DNA of 64,000 nt from the NCBI GenBank assembly GCA_946902875.1, contig OX336342.1, positions 15,059,523 through 15,123,522 of the forward strand. The letters are read 5' to 3'. A program made the translations under genes and the position numbers. This DNA comes from Nematopogon swammerdamellus. Taxonomy: Eukaryota > Arthropoda > Insecta > Lepidoptera > Adelidae. The notes under the pieces were generated by a model. That model saw nothing but the letters and a program-made list of their open reading frames with translations. It was not told the DNA's origin and searched no databases. Numbering within the stretch: the first letter of the stretch is position 1; each line of letters opens with the position of its first letter. This document shows positions 10,601 through 21,941 of this stretch, in pieces.

Positions 10601-11050
10601 GCCCGCGGCTTCGCTCGCGTGAAATTCGTATTTAAAAAAAAGAAAGTAAGTAACTAAAGGCGGGCCCGAAGGCGGATCTACGCTCACGTAAACGATATTC
10701 TTTCTCGATGAAAGTAACTAAGGGCGAGGCGGAAGGCGGGCTGAGTTCAGGAAGAAGAAAAGCATTCTTGAAGAAAGTAAGTAACTAAGGGGGAGGCCGA
10801 AGGCCGAGCTCTATTCTGGAAGACCATAAACCTTCTCGAAGAAAGTAAGTAACTATGTGCGAGGCCGCAAGCCGAGCTGCGTTCAGGAAGAAGCTAAACC
10901 ATCTTGAAGAAAGTAAGCAACTAAAGCGAGGCCGAAGGCCGAGCTACGTTCTGACAAATGATAAACCATCTCGAAGAAAGCAAGTAACTAAGGGCGAGGC
11001 CGAAGGCCGAGCTGCGTTCAGGAAGAAGCTAAACCATCTCGAATAAAGTT
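10601..11050 (-). repeat. 68-bp minisatellite array 3, minus orientation, with Helitron 3' hairpin
   Basis: GCCCGCGGCTTCGCTCGCG (about 10602) is the reverse of the Helitron 3' hairpin and is followed by GTGAAATTCGTATTT. Units of the 68-bp family follow (GAGGCCGAAGGCCGAGCT near 10800, 10930 and 11000). Apparent proteins here are repeat translations. Confidence 0.8.
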
Positions 11051-11085
11051 AATTAATATTAAGATTGAGTTAATTTAATTTAAAT

Positions 11086-11556
11086 TTGATTATAAAGTCC
11101 ACGCTTCTAACGGCAAATATACCGTGCATCCTAGAGCCTCGCGGTTATTCCCGGCTGGATGGCAAGAGGCCCGATGCTATCACCTTAGTGCCATGGACTA
11201 AGGGTAGTTCTTTGATGTGGGACGCCACTTTTGTTCTCACATTGGCTCCAAGTCACGTTTGGACATCTTCAAGAGCGGCTGGCGCGGCCGAGGCTGGGGC
11301 GGAGAGCCTCAAACGCAGCAAATATAGAAACATAATTCAAGATTTCGAATTTGTTGCGTTTGCGGTTCAAACCCTCGGTCCGTGGAGCAGTGAAGCCAAA
11401 AGAGGCTTGAGCTGGTTGACGCAACTGGTGTCCCGCCATCAAGGGCTTATGTACTTAATTCAAAGGGTAAGCCTTGCCATCCAGTGGGGTAATGCCGCAA
11501 GTGCTCTAAGAACATTTGAAAATGCCCGTTTTGATAGTTATTTTAATGTTTGTTAG
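11086..11556 (+). pseudogene. C-terminal fragment of a retroelement-type protein (possible restriction-like endonuclease)
   Basis: An open frame of 156 codons that begins at TTG, not ATG, so it is a fragment and not a complete gene. Readable motifs in order: LEPRGYSRLDGKRPDAITL (residues ~16-34), VPWTKGSSLMWDAT (~35-48), LAPSHVWTSSRAAGAAEAG (~53-71), LGPWSSEA (~97-104) and AIQWGNAAS (~131-139). From memory this resembles the C-terminus of a widespread family of mobile-element ORFs. The spaced D/W/WD residues could be a PD-(D/E)XK-like nuclease, but that is inference. It lies between two oppositely oriented Helitron arrays, which suggests capture or insertion there. The reading frame runs to a natural C-terminus without internal stops. 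Confidence 0.55.
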
Positions 11557-11635
11557 GTAGGTTTAATTCTTAATTATTAATATTACTTTTTTATTTTTAT
11601 GAAATAAATAGATTGAGTAAACGATATTATATTCT

Positions 11636-11994
11636 ATCGAAGAAAGGAAGTCTTTAAGGGCGAGGCCCGAAGGCGGAAGAGGGTTTTTGGTTTACCTGAA
11701 CGCAGCTCGGCCTTCGGCCTCGCACTTAGTTCCTTCCTTTCTTCCAGAAGGTTTATCGTCTTCCTGAACGCAGCTCGGCCTTCGGCCTCGCCCTTACTTA
11801 CTTCCTTTATTTGAGAAAGGTTTATCGTTTACCTGAAAGCAGCTCGGCCTTCGGCTTCGCCCTTAGTTAGTTACTTTCTTTAAGAAGGTTTTTCGATTAC
11901 CTGAACGCAGCTCGGCTTTCGGCCTAGCCCTTAGTTACTTACATTCTTCTTTGGAATACGAATTTCACGCGAGCGGAGCCGCGGGCTCAGCTAG
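11636..11994 (+). mobile_element. 68-bp array 4 in plus orientation ending in an intact Helitron 3' terminus
   Basis: A short minus-oriented unit (11640-11680) flips through GGTTTTTGGTTTACCTGAAC into plus-oriented units (CAGCTCGGCCTTCGGCCTCG). The block ends with AATACGAATTTCACGCGAGC, the hairpin GCGGAGCCGCGGGC and CTAG at 11991-11994 followed by T. The terminus is a textbook Helitron 3' end. Confidence 0.8.
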
Positions 11995-13500
11995 TGTGTA
12001 TATAACTGCAGTGTCGGAGGCTGTGCTGTGTGCATTTGAGCGTCGCCTCCGCAGCTATCGGCCGGCACACTCGACAGCGGCGGCGACGGCTGCGACGGCC
12101 GGTCGGGGGGCGGCGGCGGGGGCGGCGGGGGTGGAGGCTATCACACGCCCGGCCTCCGTCGAGCCAGCCCGGATATTATTATGCAATAGCGTGACATCAT
12201 GAAATACCACTGCGGAACATTCGACACTTGCATTCTATTTATATATACTTTCTTCAACCGAGTACTAGACGCCAACAGCCATCACGTGTATAAAATATTC
12301 GCAAATGTATATAACAACATATAGGTACTTACCCACTTGAGGTGGAGGACCCATCGATTCGATTGGTGTAATACATTGTTTTTATTTATTACGGCACTCA
12401 AACCAGAAAACCAACTGATTTATGTTTAATAACATAATATTAGCAACAGTATCTTATTCCAAAAACATGAGCATACGACATGTTTGTACAAATTGTAATC
12501 CTATGTATGGAATCTGGCTACACAGATAGCCGGTAATTAATTAATGAGAATTCCTTTCGTTTTTTGGTTTTACAACTCTCCCCAGGAACATAATTCATAC
12601 ATGTACAATGCTCACGCGTGTAAGACGTTGGGTTTGGGAAGAATATGATAATAGGGATAATGCTACTGGAGGCGCGAGAGTGTAAGCTCTTCCTGTGTAT
12701 TTTCTGCCGGGTGCGGGGTGCGCTGCGTCCGGTCCCCGGCCTGGCCTGGCAGCGCACACACAGCAGCCGCGTGCCAGTAGCTACTCGGTGACCGCTGTGA
12801 TTGACGCCAGGCCCGCCCGGCGCCCCCGCCGCCGACTTTTTCAACCAAAAAATATTTATGCAACGAAAAATGTGTACGCTCCAATTTGCACGGTCAACGC
12901 GTACGAGCAAACGTGAATATTATCGCACACGTCTATGTATAATATAATAAATAATACATCTATAGTGAAACACGGACCAGAGTATACTTGTATATTGTAT
13001 TGCAGTACATAAGTATTCGTTATAGGGACTGATAAAAAAAAGTAAGTATGTAAGCAGAATTCAATAGACCAGCCAAAAGACAGTCAATACATCGTCACGT
13101 ATCCACTGTATAACAAGTGCATCACGTACCTAATGACCGCAGCAGTACCTACTTGATAAGTGACTATCTACGCCGGAAGGCACTCATATATCCCGGAAGG
13201 CGCCGTCCTAAAACACTCTCCACTGGCGTAAATCGCGGCGCGAAAGCTCACTTTGTGGGTAGAACAAAAAACTCGGGCCGCAAAGGGGAAGCCGAGGGAA
13301 GAATAGTGTAGATGGTGTATGGAAAGCCCAACAAAGGCACTCGAACAAAAGCCGCAGGGGCATTGAGAGGCTCGCGCGCTCCGCCTATAGCTCTTATAAA
13401 AAGTGCGTATATCATGTCATAAGCCAATAATCGCGGCGAAGCCTTCTACCGCCGCGCTTCGCGCCCGCGCCCGCGCACGGGCGTGATAGCCGCGTCGAGT
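11995..13500. promoter_or_regulatory. Single-copy DNA with CpG-rich patches, possible regulatory region
   Basis: CpG-rich at about 12050-12180, 12690-12840 and 13330-13500. Overlapping open frames on both strands (for example around 12518-12916) carry no recognisable domain. No repeat signature. Regulatory function is inference only. Confidence 0.2.
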
Positions 13501-14064
13501 TTGGACTTTACGTGGCGAGAGGTACCAGTATTTTATCCATAGGAGCTATACCCAATCGTGAATCGTAATTACCATAAAGTGCGAGTTTTACTCACGCACG
13601 GACGGTTCCGTATAGATCCGCTATACCATACCTGTCAAAAAACCATATGCGTCTATCTGTTATCTGTCTGCAAGGCGCGACATTGCAGCGCGCGACCTGT
13701 GGCGCCATCTATTATTTTGTAGCGTGAATATGTACGAATCTATTCTTAGCACGTTTCTTGTATGGTACCCCCTTTTTAACTTTTGGACTTTACGTGGCGA
13801 GAGGTACCAGTATTTTATCCATAGGAGCTATACCCAATCGTGAATCGTAACTACCATAAAGTGCGAGTTTTACTCACGCACGGACGGTTCCGTATAGATC
13901 CGCTATACCATACCTGTCAAAAAACCATATGCGTCTATCTGTTATCTGTCTGCAAGGCGCGACATTGCAGCGCGCGACCTGTGGCGCCATCTATTATTTT
14001 GTAGCGTGAATATGTACGAATCTATTCTTAGCACGTTTCTTGTATGGTACCCCCTTTTTTACTT
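13501..14064 (+). repeat. Near-identical 282-bp tandem duplication
   Basis: Copy 1 (13501-13782) and copy 2 (13783-14064) both start TTGGACTTTACGTGGCGAG. I see only one or two differences (CGTAATTACC versus CGTAACTACC, and the end of the T run). Each copy contains AAGTGCGAGTTTTACTCACG, GACGGTTCCGTATAG and GTGGCGCCATCTATTATTTT. The same phrases occur once in the diverged copy at 51226-51390, so the unit is part of an interspersed repeat that has duplicated in tandem here. Confidence 0.9.
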
Positions 14065-14240
14065 TTCGCTTTTTTAATATTTGTTGGCACATCCGCCATA
14101 ATAACACATATTCTGTGTTATTACTGTTAACTGTCAGATGGACAGACAGACAGACGAAGTAGGATTTCTGTCGGATGGACAGACAGACAGACGAAGTAGG
14201 ATTTGTAATAAGTTTCCGTAAAGATACGGAACCCTAAAAA
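14065..14240 (+). repeat. 3' part of the GGAACCCTAA-family repeat
   Basis: CACATCCGCCATAATAACAC and a duplicated GGACAGACAGACAGACGAAG block, then GATACGGAACCCTAAAAAC. It continues directly from the 282-bp duplication and completes the family's usual order. Confidence 0.75.
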
Positions 14241-16684
14241 CCGACTTTCGCGTTCTTCTATCCGAATAAAAAAAGTTGTCATAAACTCGGTAATATCGAC
14301 GTATGTCATAAACACACATGCACGCTCGGTATCTCCACATTAATTGTCGTATCGAAAATGGAGATTTCGAAGCGGACGGGGCGGGTTTAATAAGTGCACT
14401 CACGAGCACTCGCGCGAATGCGGAATTAATAACAGTCGATGAAACAAAATCTAGAATAAAAAGCACCACGTCCCAACACGAAAACTCAATAAGCGCAGAC
14501 GGTAAAACAGTCGAAGGAGTATTTTTACGAAACAAGCATTTTCAATTAGTGGAATACCGCAGAGTGGTCTGCCGCCTCCGCGCCTCCGCGCCGCCGCCGC
14601 CCGCGTCCGTCCGTAGTCCGTCGGATACGGCGAGGCTTGTGGCTGGCCTGCGCCTGCGGTCCACTTATTGCAACACACGCTATGTGCACTTGCTAATATC
14701 AATCAAGCAATCGGTATCGTGCTGAGGTACCGAGGTAGGGAGTGACTGTTGTGGCTCGGGTAACAACACACGGAAAGGCTATGTAACATGTCATCTCATC
14801 TGACTCATAGTCGGACAAATCCCGGCGTGCAAGCACTCTTCAATAATAGAAATATTTTTTGCGGTAAACACCATTCGTCATGCACAGCAGAGCATAGAAT
14901 GGATAACTATTTAAATTCAATTAAATTAAGATAATCTAATGACAGGAGTCGTAAAATGGACGAGACCTTTTTAAAAAGACTGATTAATGTTGAAAAATAT
15001 TGTATTAAAGACTGCAACAATGTTACGGTGCACCACAGCAACCACAAATTTCGCATGGATGGCAGACGACGGGCGGTGCGCGGAGGGTGCGACGGCGGAG
15101 GCGGCCGCTAGCAGCCAGGTTTCCTTTGTGAGGTATGCCGGTCACTTATTTCAATAGCCGCGTCGCACATCCTCACAAACGGAACAAATTGTGTGGGGAG
15201 GTCGCCGGAGCCGGGCGGCGGCGCGGCGCCCGTCCCGCCTGCCCCGCCCTGCCGCGGAAGACGCGACGCAAACAAGACGCACAACTTCGTTACGACTGTT
15301 TACGCATTCAGCTCCCCCGGCAGGCGGAGGCGGCGCGCGCGGCACCGCCCCGGCCCCAGCACCCGGTACGTCTCAACGGATTATTTATTATCAGGCTAAT
15401 TTTCCAATTCTCCATCCCGCGCGCAGTTGGGATGTGGTGGAAATTTATTTCGAATGAGATTATTCAACATCGACACTGGAGCCGGCCTCTTACGGCGCGT
15501 CGAAGAAAATATAATTTCCGGCGGCGGGCGGGGCCCGCGCCGCCCCACGCGTCACTCGTTGCCTCGGCATTGGCAGGTAATTTCGTACAGTTTTGCAGAC
15601 GAAGTGCGGCGATTTACGATTCCGCGATTTAGACGTTCGTTTCCGTCGAAGCGTGCCTCTTTGTGGAACAACCTGAATAGTAAGCGTCGCGGGAGGAGGC
15701 GTTGACGTACTAACAGTAACTCGTGGAAATTGAGAGTGATTTCTCAGAAATCTCGTTTGCAGAAAAATGAAAGCGTCCTCGCGCGCTTTGATAAATTACT
15801 TTCGCGAATACATTACGGTGACTATTTTCACAAATAGATCGGAAGGACTGTCGCGCAGCTCGTGAGGCGCTCGTGCCTCGCGGTACGTAATTAAGCTCGT
15901 AATTAAGAATGTGACAGGACGGGGCCGCGAGGGAGTGAGGCGGAGGCGGCGGAGGTGGCGGATGAGGCGTCGTGTCGTATCGACATCGCTAACGAGCTCG
16001 GCGAGTTTGTCTCGGAGAAGACGTGTGGGGTGCGGAGGAGGCGGCGGCGGCGGATGCGCGAGACAGCCATTGTAATCTAATAACCCAGCTAATTGCCGAA
16101 TCAATTTCATCAAACTGCCGATAGGCAGGCTAGCCCTCGACTTCAGTCGAACCCGATACAACCCTCCGGATGTGGAGACCCGTCGCTGCTGCCTCGCCCG
16201 TCCCGCCCCGTCGTGCAGAACTGACGCAGACTAATGTCCGGCGTCGAATCGCACGAAAATCTCGAAAAATAGTCTCGAAAATCGATACGTATTCAATAAA
16301 ATAGCACACCTCTAAGGGCTACAAATGTATTTCCCTCAAAACTATGTTTCCACGTAGTTGCGTTTCTAACATAAAGTGAGGTAGTTCAAACATATTTCGA
16401 AAATCAAACCAATTTTTAAATAAACTGAGATATAAGTAGGAACCCTATAACTAAATCCATAAAAAGACACATTATGGGCGACCCCACATGTCACGCTTTC
16501 TTTATAAAAATAACATTATGATCTTGACAATATGCGGCATTTTAGTTTGTTTGCTTATACGTTTTGAGTTTCAAGAATTTTCTGGCCGTCGCTGCTGGGC
16601 GGTGGGCCACAAAGGGGAAACATTTCATATTTATAGGATTGGATTGAAACATATTACATTACTTCAGGGTTTACACGTGTATTT
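14241..16684. promoter_or_regulatory. GC-rich single-copy block, possible regulatory region
   Basis: No gene recognised. About 14540-14660, 15040-15700 and 15840-16230 are strongly CpG-rich and yield many overlapping frames on both strands (the longest is 165 codons at 15135-15632), all with Arg/Ala/Pro-rich, domain-free translations. Between them are AT-rich segments with TTAATTA- and TTTATTA-like motifs. This alternation is common in insect developmental regulatory DNA, but the role is inference. Confidence 0.25.
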
Positions 16685-16865
16685 CATTACAAAATTGTTG
16701 GCATATCCGCCATAATAACACATATTCTGTGTAAATTTCAACCGGCTACCTATTACGGTTCAAAAGATGCCAGATGCAAGACAGCCCTAGGACGGACGGA
16801 CGGACGGACACACAGGCGGAGTAGACTTAGTAAAAAGCATCCGTATGGATACGGAATCCTAAAAA
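16685..16865 (+). repeat. Interspersed repeat, GGAACCCTAA family
   Basis: ATATCCGCCATAATAACACA, ACCGGCTACCTATTACGGTT, a (GACG)n tract and TGGATACGGAATCCTAAAAA in the family's usual order. Confidence 0.8.
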
Positions 16866-18594
16866 CAAAAAAATAGTTTAATTGTTCTATGGAAAATATT
16901 GTATTTTATCATCTCTTCGAGATACAGGTCTCCTAGTATTTTTAACATAATATACAAACCGTGTGGGGCCGGTACTTAAAAAGAATAGCCCCACTTGTAA
17001 GGCGTGACTTTTGGGTGTAGCTATAGCCAATGTTATTGGGGGGGTGTGTGCGGCATATGGCCTAGAGCATGAGTAAAATAAAGTCAACCGTTACAATTTG
17101 AAATATTTAATTTATCGAGAAAATACGACAATTACATGAAAATAATATAAAGTGATCTCAGGGTTTGGTTCATGTCTGTACATATAAAGTGGCTTGCTGC
17201 CATAGACTGAAATTTACATAGACCTAATTTTACCACGCACATTCACCGAATCGTGCCACCAGAAGAAACTTAGCTTGGGCCTTCCGGAGCTCTCGTGGCT
17301 GCTATCCGGAAGACGACGGAGAGAGTTGAAGCCTTCTCTGGTGCCACGATGCGTTGCTTGTCAGTCCCGACGCGGCGCACAGCCGCCTGCCTCGTGACCG
17401 AGGTTTCGCGCCACTCGTGCACGAGGAATGCGGCCAGGCGAGGCGCAGAGACCGACACCGGATCCCACACGAAGGGACTCGCGGCCCGTTGGTGCAGCTG
17501 CACCCGCTCGAGGAACGCGAGCCCAACCGTAGACGACGTTAATCGCGCGGCGAGCTCAAGAGTGCAGTCCGTACATTCGTCCTGCACTCGACGGCGTTCG
17601 CTCCGCTGTCAATGTCGCTTCTTCTATCTGCCGAGCCGCCTTCGTATGAAATGCCTCCTCACATTAAAAAGTTAGTTTGCCGACACGCAGAACTGAAATA
17701 TAAATATAATTCGGCTTGACAACTATCCGCGGGGGCAGCGTAAATGCCAGACGGGCGTGGAAAGAGAGATTAATTATTTTCGAGCGGATGAACTTGGGTG
17801 AAAAAAACCTAACACGTTTTCACAAAACTATTTCTGGAGAAAATTCACATTTTAAGTACGAGGCGACTAGAAATAAATGGCTCAGCACTTACAGGTGTTT
17901 CCCAGAAACGGTTCTCCGGCGCTCTCCACGCCCCTTGCTCAGATCGACTTCGCAGCACCAAAATTCTCCCCTCCACATTGTAAATTTTTCGCAGAAGTGA
18001 CAATTTGCAACGAGCGACGTCCTACGTCACCCGCGCTGGTGGTGCCAACATCACCGCGATACGAATCGGCGCATTAAAAACTCACTCGACTTGCTCTCGA
18101 TGTAAAATATAGTTTTAGACCGTTTCAGGCTTCGATAACTTATCGCGGAGAATCCACCCTGCACTACAACGTGATAGAAGGCTTAATTGATTTTATTAAA
18201 CCCCGTTAAAATATTATTTACGCCATTAGGGAATATCATAGCGCCTTGCGTCAACCACAACCTGGCTACACCGGCTTTAACCTTGTCGTCATCGTTCCTT
18301 TCTATGGAACGTCCAAGGTCTTTGACCATATTTAAGGCCGGTGTAGACGATCGTGGTTCACGGCGTTACACACTGCATATCTCCCCGTGCATGTCGTAAA
18401 AGGCGACTAAGGGATAAGGACAAGATGTCGCGCTAAAGGGCGAAAGGCTAGCCACCTCTCACCTTGGCGCGGTCCTTCCACCTTGTCATGCAGCAGGTGG
18501 GTCTTCGTGCCTCACTTGCTCCTTGATAGTTATCTTGTCCGTATACTGTGCTAAACGTGGTGGTCGGTGTTGTGCTTTAATTTACCAGAGTACT
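16866..18594. other. Single-copy DNA with a GC-rich open-frame patch
   Basis: No recognised gene. At 17270-17640 several long frames overlap on both strands. The minus frame 17587-17270 (105 codons, first codon GTG) has a fairly protein-like composition but no domain I recognise and no ATG. The plus frame 17295-17675 overlaps it. At about 18380-18540 there is a phrase (CATGTCGTAAAAGGCGACTA) that I recall as common in lepidopteran retroelements, just upstream of the RTE-like remnant. Confidence 0.35.
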
Positions 18595-19110
18595 TATGGG
18601 AGTGAAAGTTGGGTAAGGCAGGCGAAGCATGAGAGCAGGATAAATGATGTTGAAATGCGCGCGTTGAGAGGAGTATGTGTGGAATAGGAGGAGTATGTGT
18701 GTCAGTAGAATGGATGATAGGAAACTAATGAAAGAAATCTATGGAGCGAATGTTAGGGGAAGAGTCGGGAAGGGTCGCCCTAGACGCACGTACCTGGACC
18801 AGATCGGGCATGTGCTCGAAAAGGGTCAGGTGCGTAGGACCCGTAACCGACGAGCATGTATGAAGAACATTATGAGAGTGGAAGTGGAAGAGGCGGCAAA
18901 AGTGTGTCAGGATCGTGGCGCTTGGAGGTTGGGTTGTTTGCGTGGGTTGGGTCTGTTGTCTTTGCCTGCCCCACTGGGAGGCAGGCAGGCGTGACGTTAT
19001 GTATGTGTATGTATGTATGAACTTATAGCACAACACCGATTACTCTGCTTACCCTAATTGTCGGGATACAAAAGCGTGAGTTATGTATGTATGCATAAAA
19101 ACCTAACAAT
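18595..19110 (+). pseudogene. RTE-like non-LTR reverse transcriptase remnant, C-terminal end (copy 1)
   Basis: Frame fragments in order: YGSESWVRQAKHESRIND (from 18595), EMRALRGVC, then after an apparent internal deletion RMDDRKLMKEIYGANVRGRV, GRPRRTYLDQIGHVLEKGQV, TRNRRACMKNIM and VCQDRGAWR (to about 18960). This is the C-terminal region downstream of the RT domain in a lepidopteran non-LTR retrotransposon, as recalled. A TGCCCCACTGGGAGGCAGGC 3' UTR and an ATGT-repeat tail (18995-19100) follow. Near-identical 3' ends occur at 41558-41955 (plus) and 58760-58985 (minus). The ORF is broken by stop and deletion and is not functional. Confidence 0.75.
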
Positions 19111-21825
19111 ATCGTAAAACTAAGTGTAATTTATATTATTAAATGTAGTTTAACTATATTTTTTTTTATAAATACATAGTAAATCGACAGACGTCACAAT
19201 CAAAGGATAATAGAGATAAAATAATAATAATATCCATTTAGGCTCCCACATTTAACCCTGCGTATAGTGCTGCGTTGACTATTAATTGTCAGTGGTAGTA
19301 AAAGTGGAACAATAATAATGTTTTTCCATTAATTCTGTACCACCGAATGGTACTGAATGTAATTTTTCCCCCGTTAGATCGATCAGTAGAACAACTGGTA
19401 GTACAGAGTGTAACAGTTCGCCATTAGTTAAACAGATACATTTTCGTGCAAGACACACATTTGAAGGAGGGAATCGGAGTAGTGTTTTTATTTTAGTGGG
19501 CGTGGCTTAAGGGAAGGGAGGAAACACTGAGCCTTCATTTCTTTGCACTGAAGCGTATTTTGAGTGCTCTTCTTTATGAAGGTTATAATGTAGGTCGTGT
19601 TTGGATTTAATTAGGCAATGTGTAGAGGAGCACACGTGACCTCGTTTTACTCCAAGCCCGCTGCAAACTTCACGGTCTACTCTACATGAGCGCACATCAG
19701 ATATTAGGTCACGGGCCAGAGACGGAGTACCTACCTAACTATAAAGTACAATATAATCTTGGCTAACAAAGAAGTATCTCTATACTGAAGGGCATTTGGG
19801 AAAGAAAATAGAAATTATGAATCAAGTTACCAATTCGAAGTACAACTAATTAAATATTTAGATAATTAAACTAGACAGCTGAAAAAGAATTTCAACGGTT
19901 CGAACAATTAATTGGCATGTAACCAATTTACTTTTAATTCTTTAAGGCACTTTTAGCGATAAGAGTAAAAATAACTCAACTGCCATCTGCATGCAATGCA
20001 ATTACTGATATATTGGTGTTTCGGAATTTTGTGACCCGAATTCTGATTCCATGTTTCCCATATTTTTTTCTTCAGAATTATGCAAAAAACTTTATCTTTC
20101 ACAAACTTTTATGAACTTTCTCGGTTTCAAAAAAATCATCACTCAACCATAGATTTTGTCCTGAAATTTGCCAAATAACCGAATTGCCTTCAGGTAATTC
20201 TAATCAAAACTCCGAAAACAAATTTTATTGACACCCCTTCGTAGGGACTGGTTAATTTCGAGCGTAGTTATTCATTCATATCGCGCACGCATCTGTTCTT
20301 TATTCAGAAAGAAAATTGGATAACTTTCTAAGGCTGGTAGGCTGGAAAATATCTGCTATCTCATAATAAAAATATGCGATCCTTCGTGACGCCGCACTCT
20401 AATATTGCAAGCTTATTCTTTCAGGGAGAGTGAAATAAATCGGCCTGTTGCTCCGCCTCCGGGAAGAACTATTTTCACCCTTGTCCCAGACCGCTAAGGT
20501 CGAAAACTCCTTCGCAAAATTAGCCTCATTGGAGAGAAAATACCCTCAAACTTATCTCGAAACGACAAATTAATGACTTATGGGTAAGAGGCAAAACTTG
20601 TAGAGTTATTAAGAGTTGTTTTTATAAGGGAGCGAGGATATCGCGATATGAATCTTTATGTCGGCCCGAAACGAGTTAATTATACACATCTCGCCGGAGT
20701 GTAGTCGGAGTTTGCCCCGCCCGCCGCCGCCCGACCGCGCGCGGGAACTTCGGCTCTTTGTGGCCGTAAGATTACTGATATCGACGCGCCTCTGTTCGCC
20801 ATTGAAATCTACGTAATTGGAGATTTGATTAGGAAATGAAAGAGAAGATCATCTGAACTTTTGCTAACTGGTTCTTCTTATTCAGTGTTTCAGTGTCGTG
20901 AACGAATTATTTGGATGGAATTTTTGGGCACGGCAAAAATAATAACAGCATTCACATAAAACGTTTTCATTTTAAATGAACTTCGCCCCCCTCCCCCACA
21001 TCGACTCACAATGATGCGCGGCATAAAGAAAATAACAAAACTCTCGTCTAAACTGTCTCATTCCCCGCGACGAACGAATAAAACGAAACCGCATTGTTGC
21101 CAGAAAAAAAAATACAAAAATGTTCACTCAAAAGATAGGATATAAAATAAAAATGGGGATGGTTCGAAAGCGCGGCACAATAGCCGCCTCCGAGCGAACA
21201 GCGCGGCAATTAAACGCGACGTAATGTCGGAGCTCTTTGACGAGACAAAATATTAAATGACGCATGCTAATGAAGGTCCTGGCTTTGGTGGGTGCTTGTG
21301 GCGTTGTAACTTCAAGTCGATGCCGCTACATCGGTTCTTACTAATTAGAGCATAAAAGAGAAACACACAAACAAGAACTGCTTCGCTGTCGAGAAATCTA
21401 GCCCGTTGCGTTGTTAGTAGGTATCTCGAAGTCATCTTCTTAATTATTTATACCATATTCAGCGGCTTTAGCACTGTTAGGGTTAGCTCATATCGAGACG
21501 CGACGTGACGCGACATTTCTAGATAGCTATGCAATATAGAACTTATTTCCTACAAAAAAGTATAACTTGCAGTGAGAGCGCGAAAGCGAACCGGCCGGCG
21601 CGGGCGGCGGTAATCGTGGCGACAGACCGACGCGACGCGACGCGATGATGCATTTCGATTTTCGACACGCCGAGCTTCATCGTGCGGGGCGCCGCGCTGC
21701 CTTTCGAGCTTCTTCTTGCATCTATGTTCATGTCGCGTCGCGTCGCTTCGCGTCTCGGTGTGAATTGACCCTATCTTCCGTAAGCAAACAACGCTACGCA
21801 AAGTTTACATGCCATAAGACATCGT
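19111..21825. other. Single-copy DNA, no gene recognised
   Basis: AT-rich to about 20280, then mixed, with CpG-rich patches at 20700-20790, 21160-21240 and 21580-21760. Open frames at 21543-21827 overlap on both strands in CGACGCGACG-rich sequence and look like composition effects. The stretch 20280-20870 combines CpG, TTAAT and TTTATG motifs without repeats and could be regulatory. Confidence 0.45.
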
Positions 21826-21869
21826 AGTGTAGTAGTGGTTACCTTGGGACCGAAGGTAACCACTACACT
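21826..21869. repeat. Hairpin, 17-bp stem with a 3-bp bulge
   Basis: AGTGTAGTAGTGGTTACCTT (21826-21845) pairs with AAGGTAACCACTACACT (21853-21869) across a 7-base loop. The only interruption is one extra TAG in the left arm. Confidence 0.85.
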
Positions 21870-21941
21870 TCGGTAGACGTTTGAGAAACGCTATTTTCAT
21901 ATCCGTGGTCGGTTTATAATTACCTCACATGTAGGTATATA

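Noticed and set aside
15135..15632. 165-codon ATG frame
   Set aside because: CpG-rich DNA with five overlapping frames on both strands; Arg/Ala/Pro-rich translation without a domain.
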